This document shows positions 22,808-36,295 of a stretch of 64,000 bases of DNA, piece by piece. Location of the stretch: the NCBI GenBank assembly GCA_963971225.1, contig OZ020267.1, positions 94,229,648-94,293,647 of the forward strand, in the 5' to 3' direction. Under the pieces are notes generated by a model that saw only the letters and a program-made list of their open reading frames with translations, made no database searches and was not told the DNA's origin. The DNA is from Melieria omissa (Eukaryota; Arthropoda; Insecta; Diptera; Ulidiidae). Position 1 is the first letter of the stretch. Each line of letters opens with the position of its first letter. Made by a program: the position numbers and the translations under genes.

Positions 22808-25800
22808 TTTGAATACAGTTGGAATGCCTGACATGACGTCGGCGCTAGCACGCCAATTGGTTTTTGTTACGTCGCGAGGGTGTTTGCATAGTAATGCATT
22901 TGTAGTTCGCGTGTTGCGAGCCGCCATTACCACCGAGCCAACACTGGGCACAGAGTTTGCAGTGAATGTGTGGTAGCGTTGTGCTTGTTCGATGTTCGGC
23001 CAGTTTATTATTGGATGATATTTTTCGCAGTGTACAGCTTTGACCCTCAGTCCAATACGAAAACATATGCTGCGGTAATCGTTCCACTCGACGTGAGTTC
23101 GTCATTACACTGTACCACAAAATGTTTCAACTTCGGCTTTGCAGCAAAATGTGGGCATTTGTTTTAGAGTGTTCGGGTTCCATTTACGCATTAAATAGCT
23201 GAGACCTGTGCAAGAGTGTACGTTCGCTTTTAGGAACGCGGTCACGGCTGGATGACTTGTGCCGTATGGGTCGTTGCGGCATTTGGCCAATTCGAAAGCG
23301 GACCTACTTATCAGTCGGCCTCATTGTCGCGTATTGCACTGCAATTTCCAATTGGTGCGCCTTAAAGTGAGTCACGCGCCAACGTGCTGATGTGTTGATG
23401 TCCTGCGCTGCGGCGTGCATCGTTGTGCTGTCTGCGGCAGAGCGCTGCTGCGGCATTTGCTGTCCATATGAGTTGTCTAATTTATGCAAATATGTGTTTG
23501 CGGTCGGTTTGCTCGCGGGGGAGGCAGTCGAATCGCCTATCAGTTGTAACTTTTGATCGTTTCCACTTTAGTTTTAATTGTTCTGTCACACTGCGCGGCA
23601 TAACTTATGGTTGCTGCGCTTGCGCCATATGTCATCGCCCAACAGTCCCTGGTCGGTTTCTATTGTACAATTTTCATTTGCAATTTGCATGCGATGCGCA
23701 GCAATGTTTGCAACTCGAAGCATTTCTGCCCAGATCAGCGATATGTAGACCTTTTCCTTTCAGCTGATTTGTTGTTGGCAGCAAATTTTCTAGCGAATTT
23801 TTCACCAGGTAATTTCCGTGGAAATCAACAGCGCTGTTTGTTTGACAGCTCAATGCGTTAGGCCGCGCGCACCTCCGCCCCATGCGGTGGCAGCGGCTTC
23901 AATGAAGCGGTCTCCTCGTCTCTTTCTATTGGCGCGTATATCAGATAAGCCGGATACCAAGTGCCAAATGCCAACTGCCAAATAGTTGTTCTACACATAT
24001 GTTGCTGCAGATGTGAAGTTGCTCGCTTGCTGGCTTTTATTACGAAATTTATTTGCGAGTCGTGCGCAAAACTGAATTTCGCGCTGCTTTCCGCTGTTGC
24101 GCCTTATTGACTGATTGAAATCATCAGCAGCGACGGCAAGCGTTGGCCGTGATTGTAAGTACGCAAAAATGAGGCACAAATTGGTGAATGAATAGGAATT
24201 GGTGAGCTCCAAGCGGCTTAATTCGGAGCAAAGATAAGAAGTCAAATGGAATCAAGACTTATTAGCAAAGGAAGGCTCGACTTGAAATGCGTCCTCCCAT
24301 AATTACCAATTGAACTCAGTCTGCGAGCCCCACCCCAGCTGTGCCACGATCTACGTTGTTAACTCAGCGCATGCGCAGTAACACAGCTGGATGCAGCTTG
24401 AATGCAGTTGACGCAGCCAGCGACCGCACGCTGTACCCCAATCGTCGCATCTGCCCCGAAATGTTTTCGTTGCCGCAGCGTCAACGTTTTATTGGCATTT
24501 TTGCCACAGAGCAGACGTCTCGCTCGACGACAGCAAACACCTAGCAAATCGACTTAAATCGTAGAGAAAATAAGAAAAAGTAGCCACCAAAGAAAACGCA
24601 AAGTTTTTCAGCTAAAGCAACTGCAAGCTTACAGTCACATTTGCTGTGGCAGCAGCAGCCGTGCTTGTGGCGATTGCGGTTAGACGGCCACGCGCGGCGA
24701 CGCAATAGATGCACACGCCGCGATGGCCTGCCATCCGACCCTCAAAGTCTCCGGCAATGAAGTTGTCGAAGTTTCGAACGAGCGATAAAACTGCGCCGGA
24801 AAGTAGCAACAGCAACGCCAAACACTGCAAGCGCGCTGTAGCAGCAACATCGCAGTGTCCATAAATAACGTGCGAACTGATCGCAGTACCGGCTTCTGCG
24901 CCCGACCAGTGTTGACATTAGAGGCTCTGCGCGAGTGCGAGACTGTGGCCATGCGCTTTTTTGCGGTTTCGCGCGAAATTCTGGATGATGTTGCGCCAAA
25001 TTTACGATATGTCGCAATGGAGCGCTGCAGATGCTTTGAATGACTTTCGCGATGAAATTGAAATGCGATTTTCTTGCGCGTAGTTTGAAGTGTGAAAAGC
25101 AATTTGGATTGTGAGAACAATTTGGTGTTGTTAATGTGAAGTCAGGTTTCGTTAAATCGTGAAAAACGAAGTGAAAGAGACGATTGATTTCCGAAAGTTG
25201 AAAAATGGAGCTGTCGAAAACTATGCTGAATGTTAAAAGAAGTATCATTCTGAACTCTAAGCTAAAAAAATAAATTAAAAATTTCTTCCCGCTCGTATAC
25301 CCCTGGTTTTTTATTTCGACCAATGAAAGACCATTCAAAGCATTCAAACTGCTTTGCTGCTTAATTTCTGTCGAATCCTACTATTATTGTCCCGGTAAAT
25401 GTCGCCGCTATTATCACTTTACACCACCAAACACAACAGAAACAACAAAGCAAATGCGCAAAAACATATGCCAAGTGTCAGCCATGAAGTACCAGCCATG
25501 CCGCTGCAGTGTTCCTGCTTCCTCCTCTTTTCTCGGGGTGCAAGTGTGAATTTTGCGCTGATTTTCCAAAACGTCAAAATAGAAGCAGCGACGGCAAAGC
25601 GGATTAAGGTAAACAGCCCTCGCCTAATGAACCACCCGCCCGCCAACCCGTAATGTGTCTAATGTCACCAGAAATGATGATTTGTCGCTTAAACGTTTCC
25701 ACGCTAATGAAACCATTGCCGGGGCGCTTGCTGAAGGGCTCTTTGGTGGGCTGAACGGTTTTCCAATCGTTCGAGCAAAACCTCGTTCGGCAGAGGGTGT

Positions 25801-28800
25801 CGTCGAAAGCAGACTTTTATTTGTTGTTGTTGCTCTTTTTTACTATCAACAACAGCGCGGATAACACCGCCAGCAACCGCCGCCAACAGGCAACAACAGT
25901 CTCGCAAATTTTCCAGTTGTTGTTGCTTTTGTTGTGTGTGTTCGCTGTTGATGTGCCCTTTCATTCGGGTTTGATGCGATGGTTTCGCGGTCGCGCGATA
26001 TCTACTCAGATAAGGCATGGTTAGGGGTTTGTCGTTCAGATCCGCCAATACACTACACAACGACCCTCTCTGACTGCGCCACTGCCACTCTCGGACTGCG
26101 TGCGAAGTTGCCGCACCAGGAAAACAACCCCCTAAGCTGTGGCTTCGCGTCCTCAGCGCCTTCGGGTTCCAGCTCCCTTGCGCCATAACTCGGCAATGCG
26201 GTGTGAGGAGATTCCACGATGGGATTTTATGCTGCACTGCAGCAGCTGTCTCTATGCGGCCTCTGCATCTGTACGTGCGTGTGTTGGTGTGTTTGCTGTG
26301 TAAACACCTTTTTGTTTCGATTTTAAAACTAATTAAATTACGAGCCTCAAAGTGGCTAAATGTCTTCGCTTAACTCTGCCAACGCCGACGACGAGCAGTA
26401 GAGGTATCTGTGGTGGGGAGCGACAGGCAGGCTCCGGCGCTCGAACGTGAGACAGCCTTCCGGCAGCTCAGTACACGGACTTAGTACCGGTGCAGCGAGG
26501 AAGCAGAAAATAAAACGAACGGAAAATGAAATTCTGCTCATGAGCCACTAAGAAAGTGTAGCTGATAGTTACATACGTGCAAACAGTTCGTGTGTGTGTC
26601 TGTCTGTGTAGTTGCAAGTCCAAACAGAGTCACACTGTGTGTGTGTGGTGGAAGATGTGGCTGATGAGGTCGCGTCGTGGGAAATTCTCCCAAGAGCCAT
26701 GCGGGTGTGGAACAATTAATGAAAATGAGGTTTGTTGCTTGGTTTAATTGTTGCCGAGTCGCTGTCGGAGAAGCCAAAGCCAAAGCCGAGCTCAGCTCAA
26801 CTCGCATTGAACTGAACCAAATTTGTTAATCGCGCGACTTTATGAAGTGGGGCAATTTACGTGGCTGCAGACACGAGTGTTGAGCGCTGATTAATTGTCT
26901 GCGGTGCATTTTGTAGGGGCGAAGCAGCGCTGTGGCAATGCACGGCAAGCAGCCTGGCAGACGGGCGACGCTTCGTGGCAAACAGTAGTTAACTGGGATT
27001 TTCTGGAGGCTAAATGGGTGCACTTGTCTTGGTTTTGGGGTCAGCCAGCCAGGCGGGCAGCTGCGGCTTGATTCCATGATTGAGTAAGTTAAATGAATTG
27101 TCTCTGGTGTAATTTATGAATTGAGGTTACCTGAGGATGTGTGGTGGCGCCAAGCGAGCACCGCACCTTACTCGCTGAGCAAAAGGTCTGGAGTGGTTAT
27201 TGACAACTACCGTTGATTGTGGTAATTGATGGTCGGACTAGTTGGACGATCTTTGGAACATTGGAACTGGATTAATTACGGAAATATGGCTTGTATAACC
27301 TTAAATAATTAAGCGTGCTAAATATTTGGTGACGTAGGCCAAGGTAATTTTTATGCCAATAAACAGAAAAAAAAGGATTTCATGGGTCGTGCTTCATCAT
27401 AAAATGGGTGTTTTTCATTCGATTCATTTCAAGAAAAATATGTACATGATGAATTGTGTAGTTGAGGGAAAGTTCAGTGACTCAGATCTGTTCCTTAGAT
27501 TTTTCTTTCAAGGTCTATTATATTTCGAATAATTCAATAACTACTGATTTGTACAAAAAATTTATGGATAACTGGGCTTAGCATATTTACTCGTATAGCG
27601 GTGATTCTTTAATGCGATAATAAAACGACCCAATAAAATCCCAAAAGTAATTTACATAAAAATTAAGGTAAAGGTATATTGAATTAAGGTAACGTGAATT
27701 TAACTATTTTTTTTGTTTGCTCTAAATTGATTCACATTAGTTTTAAGCACTTCGGCTACTCATACCAACGAATAGAGGGTGAATAAAAATGTCCTTGATT
27801 GTGTTCAAAAGAGTGTGTCTAAGTTTGTGTATCTTTTCCCGACATTGTACCGCTGCCATATGATTCATCGACACCAAGCGTTGTGTACAAACAAAGAGAT
27901 TAAATTCTGTTGAAATTTGAAGCTTCCATTTGACACAAGGTAGACGCGCACAAATGACACGACACGGACGATGTGTCATGGGTGATGGGCGACGTTTGCG
28001 GCATGTCGCGTGCCAGTGAGTCTGCGCAGCGATGAGGGCGTGATGAAAATCTATTATCACAACGATTGAAACAACAAAAACATCAACAACTAATATACTA
28101 GTATACGCTCAGCAACGAGAAATACTGATACGAATGATGTTGTGTATAAAAATTAATAGCCACGCGCTGCATGATTCGCACGCCACACATTGCTGGACCA
28201 TTGAGAGCCAAAAGAAGTGCATTATGGCGTCAGCTTGTTGCGTGGCTTGAGGTACCGGCAGCATTAGCATATCCTTTCAACTTCAACTGTCTGGTTGGGG
28301 TGTTAATCGCTTTTGCAGTCCAACTAGACAGCACGCAATCGCCGCAGGATCAGCGATCGGCAAAAGTGCCAATTATATGAAAATGACTTTTCACTTTGTA
28401 ATTTAGGCCAATTTGAATTGTGCACCGCACAGACACGCACCCACACACACACACCAATTCGTAATAACGCCACATCATCAACATGCATCATAAATTCCTA
28501 AGTGTAATTTCGGTCTCGGTGGAACGCGGAGGCGCGCTGCAGTGTTATTGTACGACGAACATCCATTCATTTCCGTGACAGTCAATGCAAATTGGTAGCA
28601 ATAAAGTTGCTGATAATATTCTAATTACAACTAGTGATGGTTTTCGGTAGCGATGGCGTTTCATAGGGGTCTCGCAGAGTCAACTGGCGTACGCCAAAGC
28701 ACGCGCTACACTGATAAACGCTGCTGCGGCAGGCAGGTAAGTCGTGCGACGGAAAATTAAACTAGGGACAGACAGACTTTAGACACTTTGAACTGTGCAA

Positions 28801-29093
28801 TGCGCATTTTGTTGAATTTTTCTTATTGGAATTTTTGAACCTTTAGCCGATTATCCGGGAATCTTTGTTATTGCATTTATTGATGATTTGCATTCATTTG
28901 CTTCTGCTAGTAAAGGAATTACAGTTTTATGCTGACTCCTGGTCCGAACGCATTGACTAGCCAGACGACGACGTCGCCGTGTAGTCGACTACTTGATTAC
29001 AATGAGCAGCAATAGCAATGCAATTATAAGTTGTGCATTTTCTCTATTTCTATATCCATTTGACCGTTCTGCGATCAATTTTAAACAAATGGC
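22808..29093. other. long non-coding interval
   Basis: About 6.3 kb with no recognisable gene or complete transposon. It holds GC-rich blocks (23400-23900, 24650-25050), short GT runs near 26590-26650, and one perfect Gcm octamer at 26699-26706. Open frames overlap on both strands and show no domain. Confidence 0.4.
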
Positions 29094-29237
29094 AATGTGC
29101 GGATTCAGAAAAATATTTTGGAGGGGTTTTAAAAAATAATTCTTTAATATTTATAAAAGTTTATGTATATGCCTTTTAATTTGTATGTAGTTTTAAAGTC
29201 GACTCTAATATTTTCAGGGGTTTCAACCTCCAAAAGC
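29094..29237. mobile_element. hAT-type MITE, copy 3, degraded ends
   Basis: Shares GCGGATTCAGAAAAATATTT and TTTGTATGTAGTTTTAAAGT with the MITE copies at 5502 and 9418. Both termini are eroded and no 8-bp duplication can be seen. Confidence 0.65.
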
Positions 29238-29901
29238 GAAAAAAGTTGTTTGTATTTTTTTATAAAAAAACATCCGTTTTGTAAAAAAAACGCCTAAAAC
29301 TTTTTATTAGTACATACTACGTATCTAATGTTGTACATTAATAGAAAGGTATGAAAACGACCTTTCGTTTGATATCCATATCGTGTAAATCAGTTGGATA
29401 TTAGATTAAATTGATTCATAGTTTTTTGTTTGAATCGTCAATATCCTCCGTTGGATCATCACAATTAAACAACTCGATAACTTCAGGTAGAAGGTGTACA
29501 AGCTTTCGTTGTTGCATGCGTCTGCTTAAATTTTAACGAATTTCGAAATGTCAATCTGTCGGCTTTATGAATTTTATGTCACGATTCAGCAGCAGATAAC
29601 AGCAGTAGATGTCATCGGCAACCAAGGATATAACTTTTGGATAATGTCAGCTGTTTGAAAGCAGAACGTTTGAAATTTACTTGAAGTTAATTATCAACAA
29701 AGATTGCATGTTTGGTGAAAGCTCGGCGCGTATTTGTGCTACCAAAGCCGCTAACGTTAGGCATATCCACACGAAGACATAGTTCCCTCCAAAACGAGTT
29801 TTGCATATTCTCTCTCCTTTTACGTCCAACAGCCGAAGAACTGGCTTTCACTGATGATTATTTTAATCCAAAATGTTACAGTACTAAGCTATGCGTAGCC
29901 G

Positions 29902-30125
29902 GCCTTGATAGTCCAGCGGGTAGCGCGCTGGCTTCTCATACCAAAGGCTCCAGGTTCGATTCCTGGCTCGGGCTGGTGAGCAACTCGTCTACTTCTATCG
30001 CTATCCACATGAAGGGAATGAGAATTACAAGAATCGCACAAGTGCGCTCTTGGCAGGCAATGGCAAAACCTCCAAGTGTGAACGAAAAACTGCCAATCGC
30101 CATTTGGATTCGGCGTTAAACTGTA
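29902..30125 (+). mobile_element. tRNA-headed SINE, copy 1
   Basis: The head resembles a Met-type tRNA: GTAGCGCGCTGGCTTCTCAT with CAT in the loop, then a perfect T-arm CCAGGTTCGATTCCTGG containing the pol III B box. The acceptor and D stems do not pair, so it is not a working tRNA. A body follows (AGAATCGCACAAGTGCGCTC, GGCAGGCAATG, AAAACCTCCAAGTGTGAA, GGATTCGGCG) that recurs after the same head at 36691. Repeated head plus body defines a SINE. Confidence 0.82.
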
Positions 30126-30129
30126 GGTC

Positions 30130-33100
30130 CCCTCTCCCTCCCTTTCCCCATCCGCTTAGAATGTGTGCTGTAACATATGTTGGCAAAAACAGTGTTGCAT
30201 ACGCATTTCAAAAAACGGGTGAAATATAAGACATAACTCCCATTTTCCTTCCCTATCCCCCATGGGTATAGTACAATGGTCTGAAATGGACTGAGTGCTA
30301 TGGAAGGCTTGTAGCCTTCCTGCCCACCCCCCATCCCCCATCCATCCATCCATCCATCCAAGCTGTGCGTAATTTTCAACTCGAAATTGTTCCACCTTTC
30401 TGCTACATTTTTGCCATTTTGCTGCCAAGTACTTGCAGAAAAGGAGTAATTTTGCTTATATTATTTTCCTGCAATCATCGGAAATTTTAGTAGCACAAAT
30501 ATTTTCTACGACATGATTAAGAACTGCATCACGCTTTTTTTCCTTTGAACGTTCCTTGAGACAAATTTCAAATAATTCGATTTTTGCATAGCGTAGTATC
30601 CTGAAAAATTGGTATTACTAGTAAAACACAAAAAAGCGCAACTTGAAATAAAATTAAATGAACTTATAATATCCTAATTTATTCATTTATTTTTACTTTA
30701 AGTTTGCCAAATGTTGCCGAAACTTTAAAAGCTTGCATAAAGTTAAATTTTGAAGTCAACCCGAAAAGCTTTCAGGTCATATTAGAAAACTATTTTTTTT
30801 CAACAAAAAAAATTCCATGTAGTTATCATGGATATGGATATGTATTTTTAATAAAATCATTAATACGTACTTAATGCATCGTTTTCCATTTCCAACTTTT
30901 TTTATTTGCACAATTTTCACAATACGCGCTTCAAACTTTACTATGAATACTGATTCAGCAAACAAATTTTCAATGACTTGTCGATAAAGTGACTTTCACT
31001 AAGTACTGTCAGAGGCTACTTCATGTTAAAAAAAGTGGATGTTCCGGTGCTTTGGAGTATTTCGAACATGATGATGCAAACGAAAAATGTATAACGGCAT
31101 TTACGAAATTTGACTTTCGCACAGAAAAAGTGATCATTTGACCTAATGTGCTATGTAGCGCGAACTTTGAGAAAAACAACTTTGACTTACATAAATAAGA
31201 TTAGTGTGTTGCTTGTTAATGTGTTGCATATGCACATGCATATGTGTTGCTGAAAGTGCGGCACTGTGACTGGTCAATCGATCGTTCGATCCCCCCCGCT
31301 TCAAGATGGCATTTCAATTGATGCGATGTTTTCAATGGGGTTGTTTTAAGTGGAAAATGCCTAAATCGCATTATAGGCAAATAAAGCGAGGTCTGCCGCG
31401 TTGCGTTCCCAGAAATCCAGTCGAAAACGAAATCGACGAAATCGCAGCCGCAACTCGCTGCGCATCGAGCAATGTTGTTGATAGTCGGCGCGAGCACGGT
31501 TCACCGTTCGCCTTCGACATCAATTTGTATTGTCATTAGTGCTCGATGTTGCGCTGAAATTCGATATGTGAACACAAACGCAAAATGCAGCAGCGGCAAC
31601 GTTGGTGACGCATCGCACTGAGAGAAAGGGATTGAGCCAGACGACCAGACAACTAGGACGGACACGCCAGTTAGCTATGGGGTTTTATTGTGCTTCTACG
31701 CCTTTTCCCCGTTCCTCTGTGCATTATGCAACAGCTTGATGGTTGTTGTTGTTCTTAATAAAAGAGAAGCAAAATTAAATGCTTGATAAAAAAATCGAAC
31801 GCACGTAATCGAATCTGTTCGAAAATCGTATAGGGACAGCAAATACTTGTGTACACATAAATGCTCGATGGATTTGTGCAGAGGCGTGCGAAGCGCCGAC
31901 GCACAGCGTGTTCTCGCGAAGCGCACAATAGATCACAACAACAGCAACAACAACAATGACAGACGCGATTCAGTAATGTGCCACAGCAGCTGTAACTGTC
32001 AAAGCAGCAGTTCATCGTGGCACATTCTTTGGACATTCTTTGGAATCGACCACGATCAGCAAGGATCAATGATTGAGTGTGAGGCAGGCGGGCTCACCTG
32101 CGCTATCGTATTGTTGGAGTCAAAAGGCTCGTGCCTCTTTGCTGCCGCTGTTCATTTGGGTCGTTTTCCAAGCTCATTGTCGAGCCATGTCAAGGTCGGC
32201 GCACGCATTAATAGACCCGAAAGAGAGTAAAGTCGATATGCAGAATTGTTGCCACTTTGGTTTAATGAGAAAATAATTGAGTAACACTCGGCGGCAAGTC
32301 GAGCACAGAATGCACAAATGAACCGCAAAATAATGGAATGAATTGAAAGAATTCAACTCTCAACGGCCACACGGAGCACGAAACACGAAACACTTCACAA
32401 CACGCCCAGCTGTAGCGCCCCAGACAAAGGGCTGCTCGACGTATTGAGGGAAGGGCGAGCAGACAATCGGCGATTCAAGGTGTTTTGAAAACATTTGCAA
32501 AAGGATTAGAAACATCAATCTTGCCACGCTGAACCGCTGCGAATTCTAACTCTGACGGTGTTGCGTGGCATAACAAAAAAATTGTGTAAACTCATTTCAG
32601 TGACATTTGGCAATAATAATGCAAAATTCGAATTTCTGCAAAAGTCACTCGCTTTAAATTATTTTAATTAAAATTCAATTTTGTACGAATTGCGGCGCCC
32701 AATTTCGGAGCTATTGTTTGCCGCATACACAACACATACAGGCGAGTTTATTAAAGCATTCAGAAACATAACCTCAATTCATGCCATGCACCTTTTGTGG
32801 TTTACTGGCGTTGACATTAAGCGGCTTTGTCCCAAAAAGGGATACTGTTTGCTTGTATGCAATGTTAACAAGTTAATTCCAGGCTTTCTTTGACAGAAGT
32901 TTGCCGGCGTTGGCGCTGCTGGTGTTGTGAAAGGAGGAAAAGTTTAATGTTTTCGTCGTTTCGGAATATTTGAAGTTGGAAGATAATTTGATAATTTGAC
33001 TTTTTGTTATTGTGGCCAATGTGCTTATTTGACAGTTAAGAAAACCGCATGCCCAATGGAAGTTCCCTAGTTTCACTATAAAGAATTGCATTGCTACGTA

Positions 33101-33549
33101 TGTGAATTTCGTGATGTGATTGGTAGAGTGTTTCCGCTCCATTGTTTCAAGCACACTGCTTTATCTAATTTTTGTTAAAGATTAATCTAACTGCATTCAC
33201 ACAATAGAGGTATTCACAACGAACTCGTTTGTACGCAATTTTTGTTTTTGTAAAAAACTCAAATTACCAAAGTGCCGAGGAACGATGTGAATATATATTT
33301 TATATCCTAAACTAATAAAGTTTTAAAAGGACATTTTCAATACCTCTTCGGCCTTTTGAAACAAAACATTCAATTTTCTAAGATTCTAAGGATTTGTCTG
33401 TTTCATTTGATACCCATATTCTTATTCTACAATGCGCTCAATTTTTAAAATAAGTTTTTGAAAGAAACATGTCCTTGAAATTTCGAAGTCCTTTAAAAAA
33501 ATCCTGACGTCAGATAGAAAAACTAAAAACGCAGTTTTACATTTGGCCC
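30130..33549. other. non-coding interval with a short tetranucleotide repeat
   Basis: No gene recognised. An ATCC microsatellite with a C-rich lead lies at about 30326-30360, there are AT-rich tracts to 31200, and a CAA-rich patch lies near 31937-31957. Confidence 0.4.
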
Positions 33550-33552
33550 TTA

Positions 33553-33963
33553 CAGTCAAACCTAAATTGGAGCGTCAGCGGCAAGCAACTGTCAAAATTG
33601 CTTCATGCCCATACAAATTGTATGGGGCAAACCGCAATTGAAACGCTCTGACGCTGAGCTATTCGAATTTCCAATTTTGACAGCGCGTTAGCAGTTGAAG
33701 TTGGCTGCGACAAACAAAAACGCCTGTGGTTTATATTTGATTTGATTTAAATTGTGAAGAATTTATTCAAATAAGAGCTAAGTTTTGTAAAATAATAATA
33801 GTTTGTTGGTTTTTTGGCAACTAAACAGATATTTTTTTGACATTTGTTTTCATTTCATGATTTTGACAATGCCAACGCAACGCTTTAATTTCGGTTTGCC
33901 GCACTGAGCGAGAGCGTTGCGTCAGAAAACGCAACGCTCAACGCTCCAATTTAGGTTTGACTG
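33553..33963. mobile_element. TTA-flanked MITE
   Basis: 411 bp with 23-bp perfect inverted ends (start CAGTCAAACCTAAATTGGAG). TTA is duplicated at 33550-33552 and 33964-33966. A 3-bp TTA/TAA target is typical of PIF/Harbinger-mobilised MITEs. The subterminal parts are rich in GCAACGCTC-like repeats. No coding frame. Confidence 0.85.
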
Positions 33964-33966
33964 TTA

Positions 33967-35008
33967 GTTTTTCGAGTATACCGATTTTTTCGTGTGTTTT
34001 GAAATTTTTTGATTTTTGTCGCACGGTGTGTTATCTCTTTTTTACTTCAACAGCGCTTAAAAATTCATAATGGATTTCCATTTTTGTGATTTTCTTTTTG
34101 CTTTTTGTATATACAAATCGGCTACTGAAAATAACTGCTGTGCGAGTTACACTCACAGTTAAAAACTTAATAACTTAACTTAAGCAATTAACGAATTACC
34201 AAACCAGCAGGGCCGGTGTGAATACCCCTAATGTATTTGTGTGCGGAAGTACTTCAGATCAATGATGCTCTTGTATGTATTTGACATTACAAAACTGCAT
34301 CTCCCGTAATCTGTAAATGTTGTTCACAAACTGCCGCACCTTTCAACCATCAATCCATCCAACTTTAATGTTTCGTACATAGAATCAGAACTTACGCAGG
34401 GACGTCAAACATAAATGAGATCAAACGACAAACTCCTGTCCACTTGCTCACTGCATGCTTCCGCTTCTCTTGGCCCGTGACGCGGCTGTTAGCTGCTACG
34501 TTTCGTCGATGCTATCGGCTTTACGCTACGCAAAGGATAAACAAAAGGATCGAATTGTGTGGTTCGGAGCGGAGTCGGCGTGGTATGTTGGAGTGAAAGT
34601 GTTCGCACATCGTGCGACGAAATTAATTGTTCCCTTCGATAAGCCTGTGCAGCAATGTTCAAGCGAGTTGAAAGCAGCAAATAAACAGTCTCCATGGAGT
34701 GCTTCATGCGGCCGCATACATGGAAAATGGTGGGTGGGCGTTATCCTGGCAATCGCCGTCGTTTTGTTGGCGCTCATTGTTTGTTGACATTGCTGCTGTT
34801 GCTGTTCGACCCCTGCGACAATGAACTCGGCACAATTTTTTACTCAGCAGTGAGCAGTGCAGAGCTTTTGTTGTTGTCCTTGTTTGTATTTACTTTTGTT
34901 ATTATCACATTTGTCGGATCTTTTTGGGCTGCACCCGAGTGAGGCAGCCATACACGGAACGAAAAACGATAAAAAAATTTGTGAATTTGTGCATAAACTG
35001 TATGAACA
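33967..35008. other. non-coding interval
   Basis: No recognised gene or element. The small open frames at 34450-34940 overlap on opposite strands. Confidence 0.4.
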
Positions 35009-35010
35009 TA

Positions 35011-36293
35011 ACACTTCGTTCAATAATGTGTGTGACTGACACATAGATGGCGGCACTAATACTAAATCAATATTTTTTTTCGAAATTGTGAACCTTTTGA
35101 GGCTTACTGTCAAAATTATATGTCAATCCGACCATTAGTTTACAAGTTACAGTGCTTTAAGTGACACTTCTTTTGAGTTTTCAAAAAAAATGAATTCAAA
35201 GCAATTCCGTGTGCTGATTTATCATTGTTTTTTAATGAAAAAAAATACTGTTCAATGCCAGGAATGGCTCCATCAAAAAGAACCATTTGTTATTGGTATG
35301 CCGAATTCAAACGTGGTCGTACAGACACCGATGACATTCCATCTACTGGACGGCCAAATGACGCTGTTATTCCGGAAAACGTTGAAAAAACACTGAAAAT
35401 CATTATGTCCGACCGTAAAGTGAAAGTGGGGGAGATTGCTGACATTCTAAAGATATCAGCAGGCAGTGTACACACCATAATACACGAACATTTGGTTATG
35501 AAAAAGGTGTTTTCGAAATGGGTGCCGCGTTTGCTCACACCGGAGCAAAAACAACAACGAATCGATGATTCAAAGAGCTGTTTGGACATGTTTACGCGCA
35601 ACAAGTCGGAGTTTTTGCATCGGTACATCACAATGGATGAAACATGGATCCACCATTTCACTCCAGAGTCAAATCGGCAGTCTGCTGAGTGGCATGCAAC
35701 CGGTGAAAGCCGCCGAAAGCGTCCAAAGGCACAAACATCGGCTGGCAAGGTTATGGCGTCAGTATTTTGGGATGTGCACGGAATAATATTCATCGACTAT
35801 CTTGAGAAAGGGAAAACAATCAATAGCGACTATAATATAGCGTTGTTGGAACGTTTGAAAGAAGAAATCGCTATAAAGCGGCCCCATATGAAGAAGAAAA
35901 AAGTGTTGTTTCACCAAGACAATGCACCGTGTCTCAAGCCGATGAAAACGATGGCAAAAATGCATGAATTGGGCTTCGAATTGCTTCCTCATCCCCCGTA
36001 TTCTCCAGATCTGGCCTCCAGCGACTACTGGCTCTTCGCAGACCTCAAAAAGATGCTCCGTGGTAAGAGATTTGGCTCAAATGATGAAGTAATCGCCGAA
36101 ACTAACGCCTATTTTGAAGGCAAAGAAAAATCGTTCTACAAAGGCGGTATCGAAAGATTGGAAAAACGTTGGAATGATTGTATCTCCCTAAAAGGGGACT
36201 ATGTTGATGAATAAAAAAATTTGGCAAAAAATCGAATTTTGGCAAAAAAATGTGTTTTAATTAGTTAGTCACACACATTATTGAACGAAGTGT
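35011..36293 (+). mobile_element. mariner (DD34D), copy 2, full length
   Basis: 1283 bp bounded by perfect 27-bp inverted repeats (start ACACTTCGTTCAATAATGTG) and a TA duplication at 35009-35010 and 36294-36295. It is inserted at the edge of the palindromic TTTATGAACG repeat field. Both ends are intact, so it could be cross-mobilised even though its own transposase is frameshifted. Confidence 0.97.
35190..36214 (+). pseudogene. mariner transposase, frameshifted near the N-terminus
   Basis: Translation would start at ATG 35190 (MNSKQFRVLIYHCFLMKKNT) but shifts frame near 35265-35285, after which the rest of the protein reads in the second frame to the stop at 36214. The paired-like DNA-binding part (APSKRTICYWYAEFKRG, GEIADILKISAGSVHTIIHE) and the catalytic domain are otherwise intact. 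The aspartates lie in MDETWIHHF, HQDNAP and ASSDYWLF, with exactly 34 residues between the last two (DD34D). One short indel is the only visible lesion, so inactivation is recent. Family role: cut-and-paste transposition into TA. Confidence 0.92.
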
Positions 36294-36295
36294 TA

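Noticed and set aside
29902..29975. functional tRNA-Met gene
   Set aside because: The T-arm is perfect but acceptor and D stems do not pair, and the same head is attached to the same body at 36691, so it is a SINE head.
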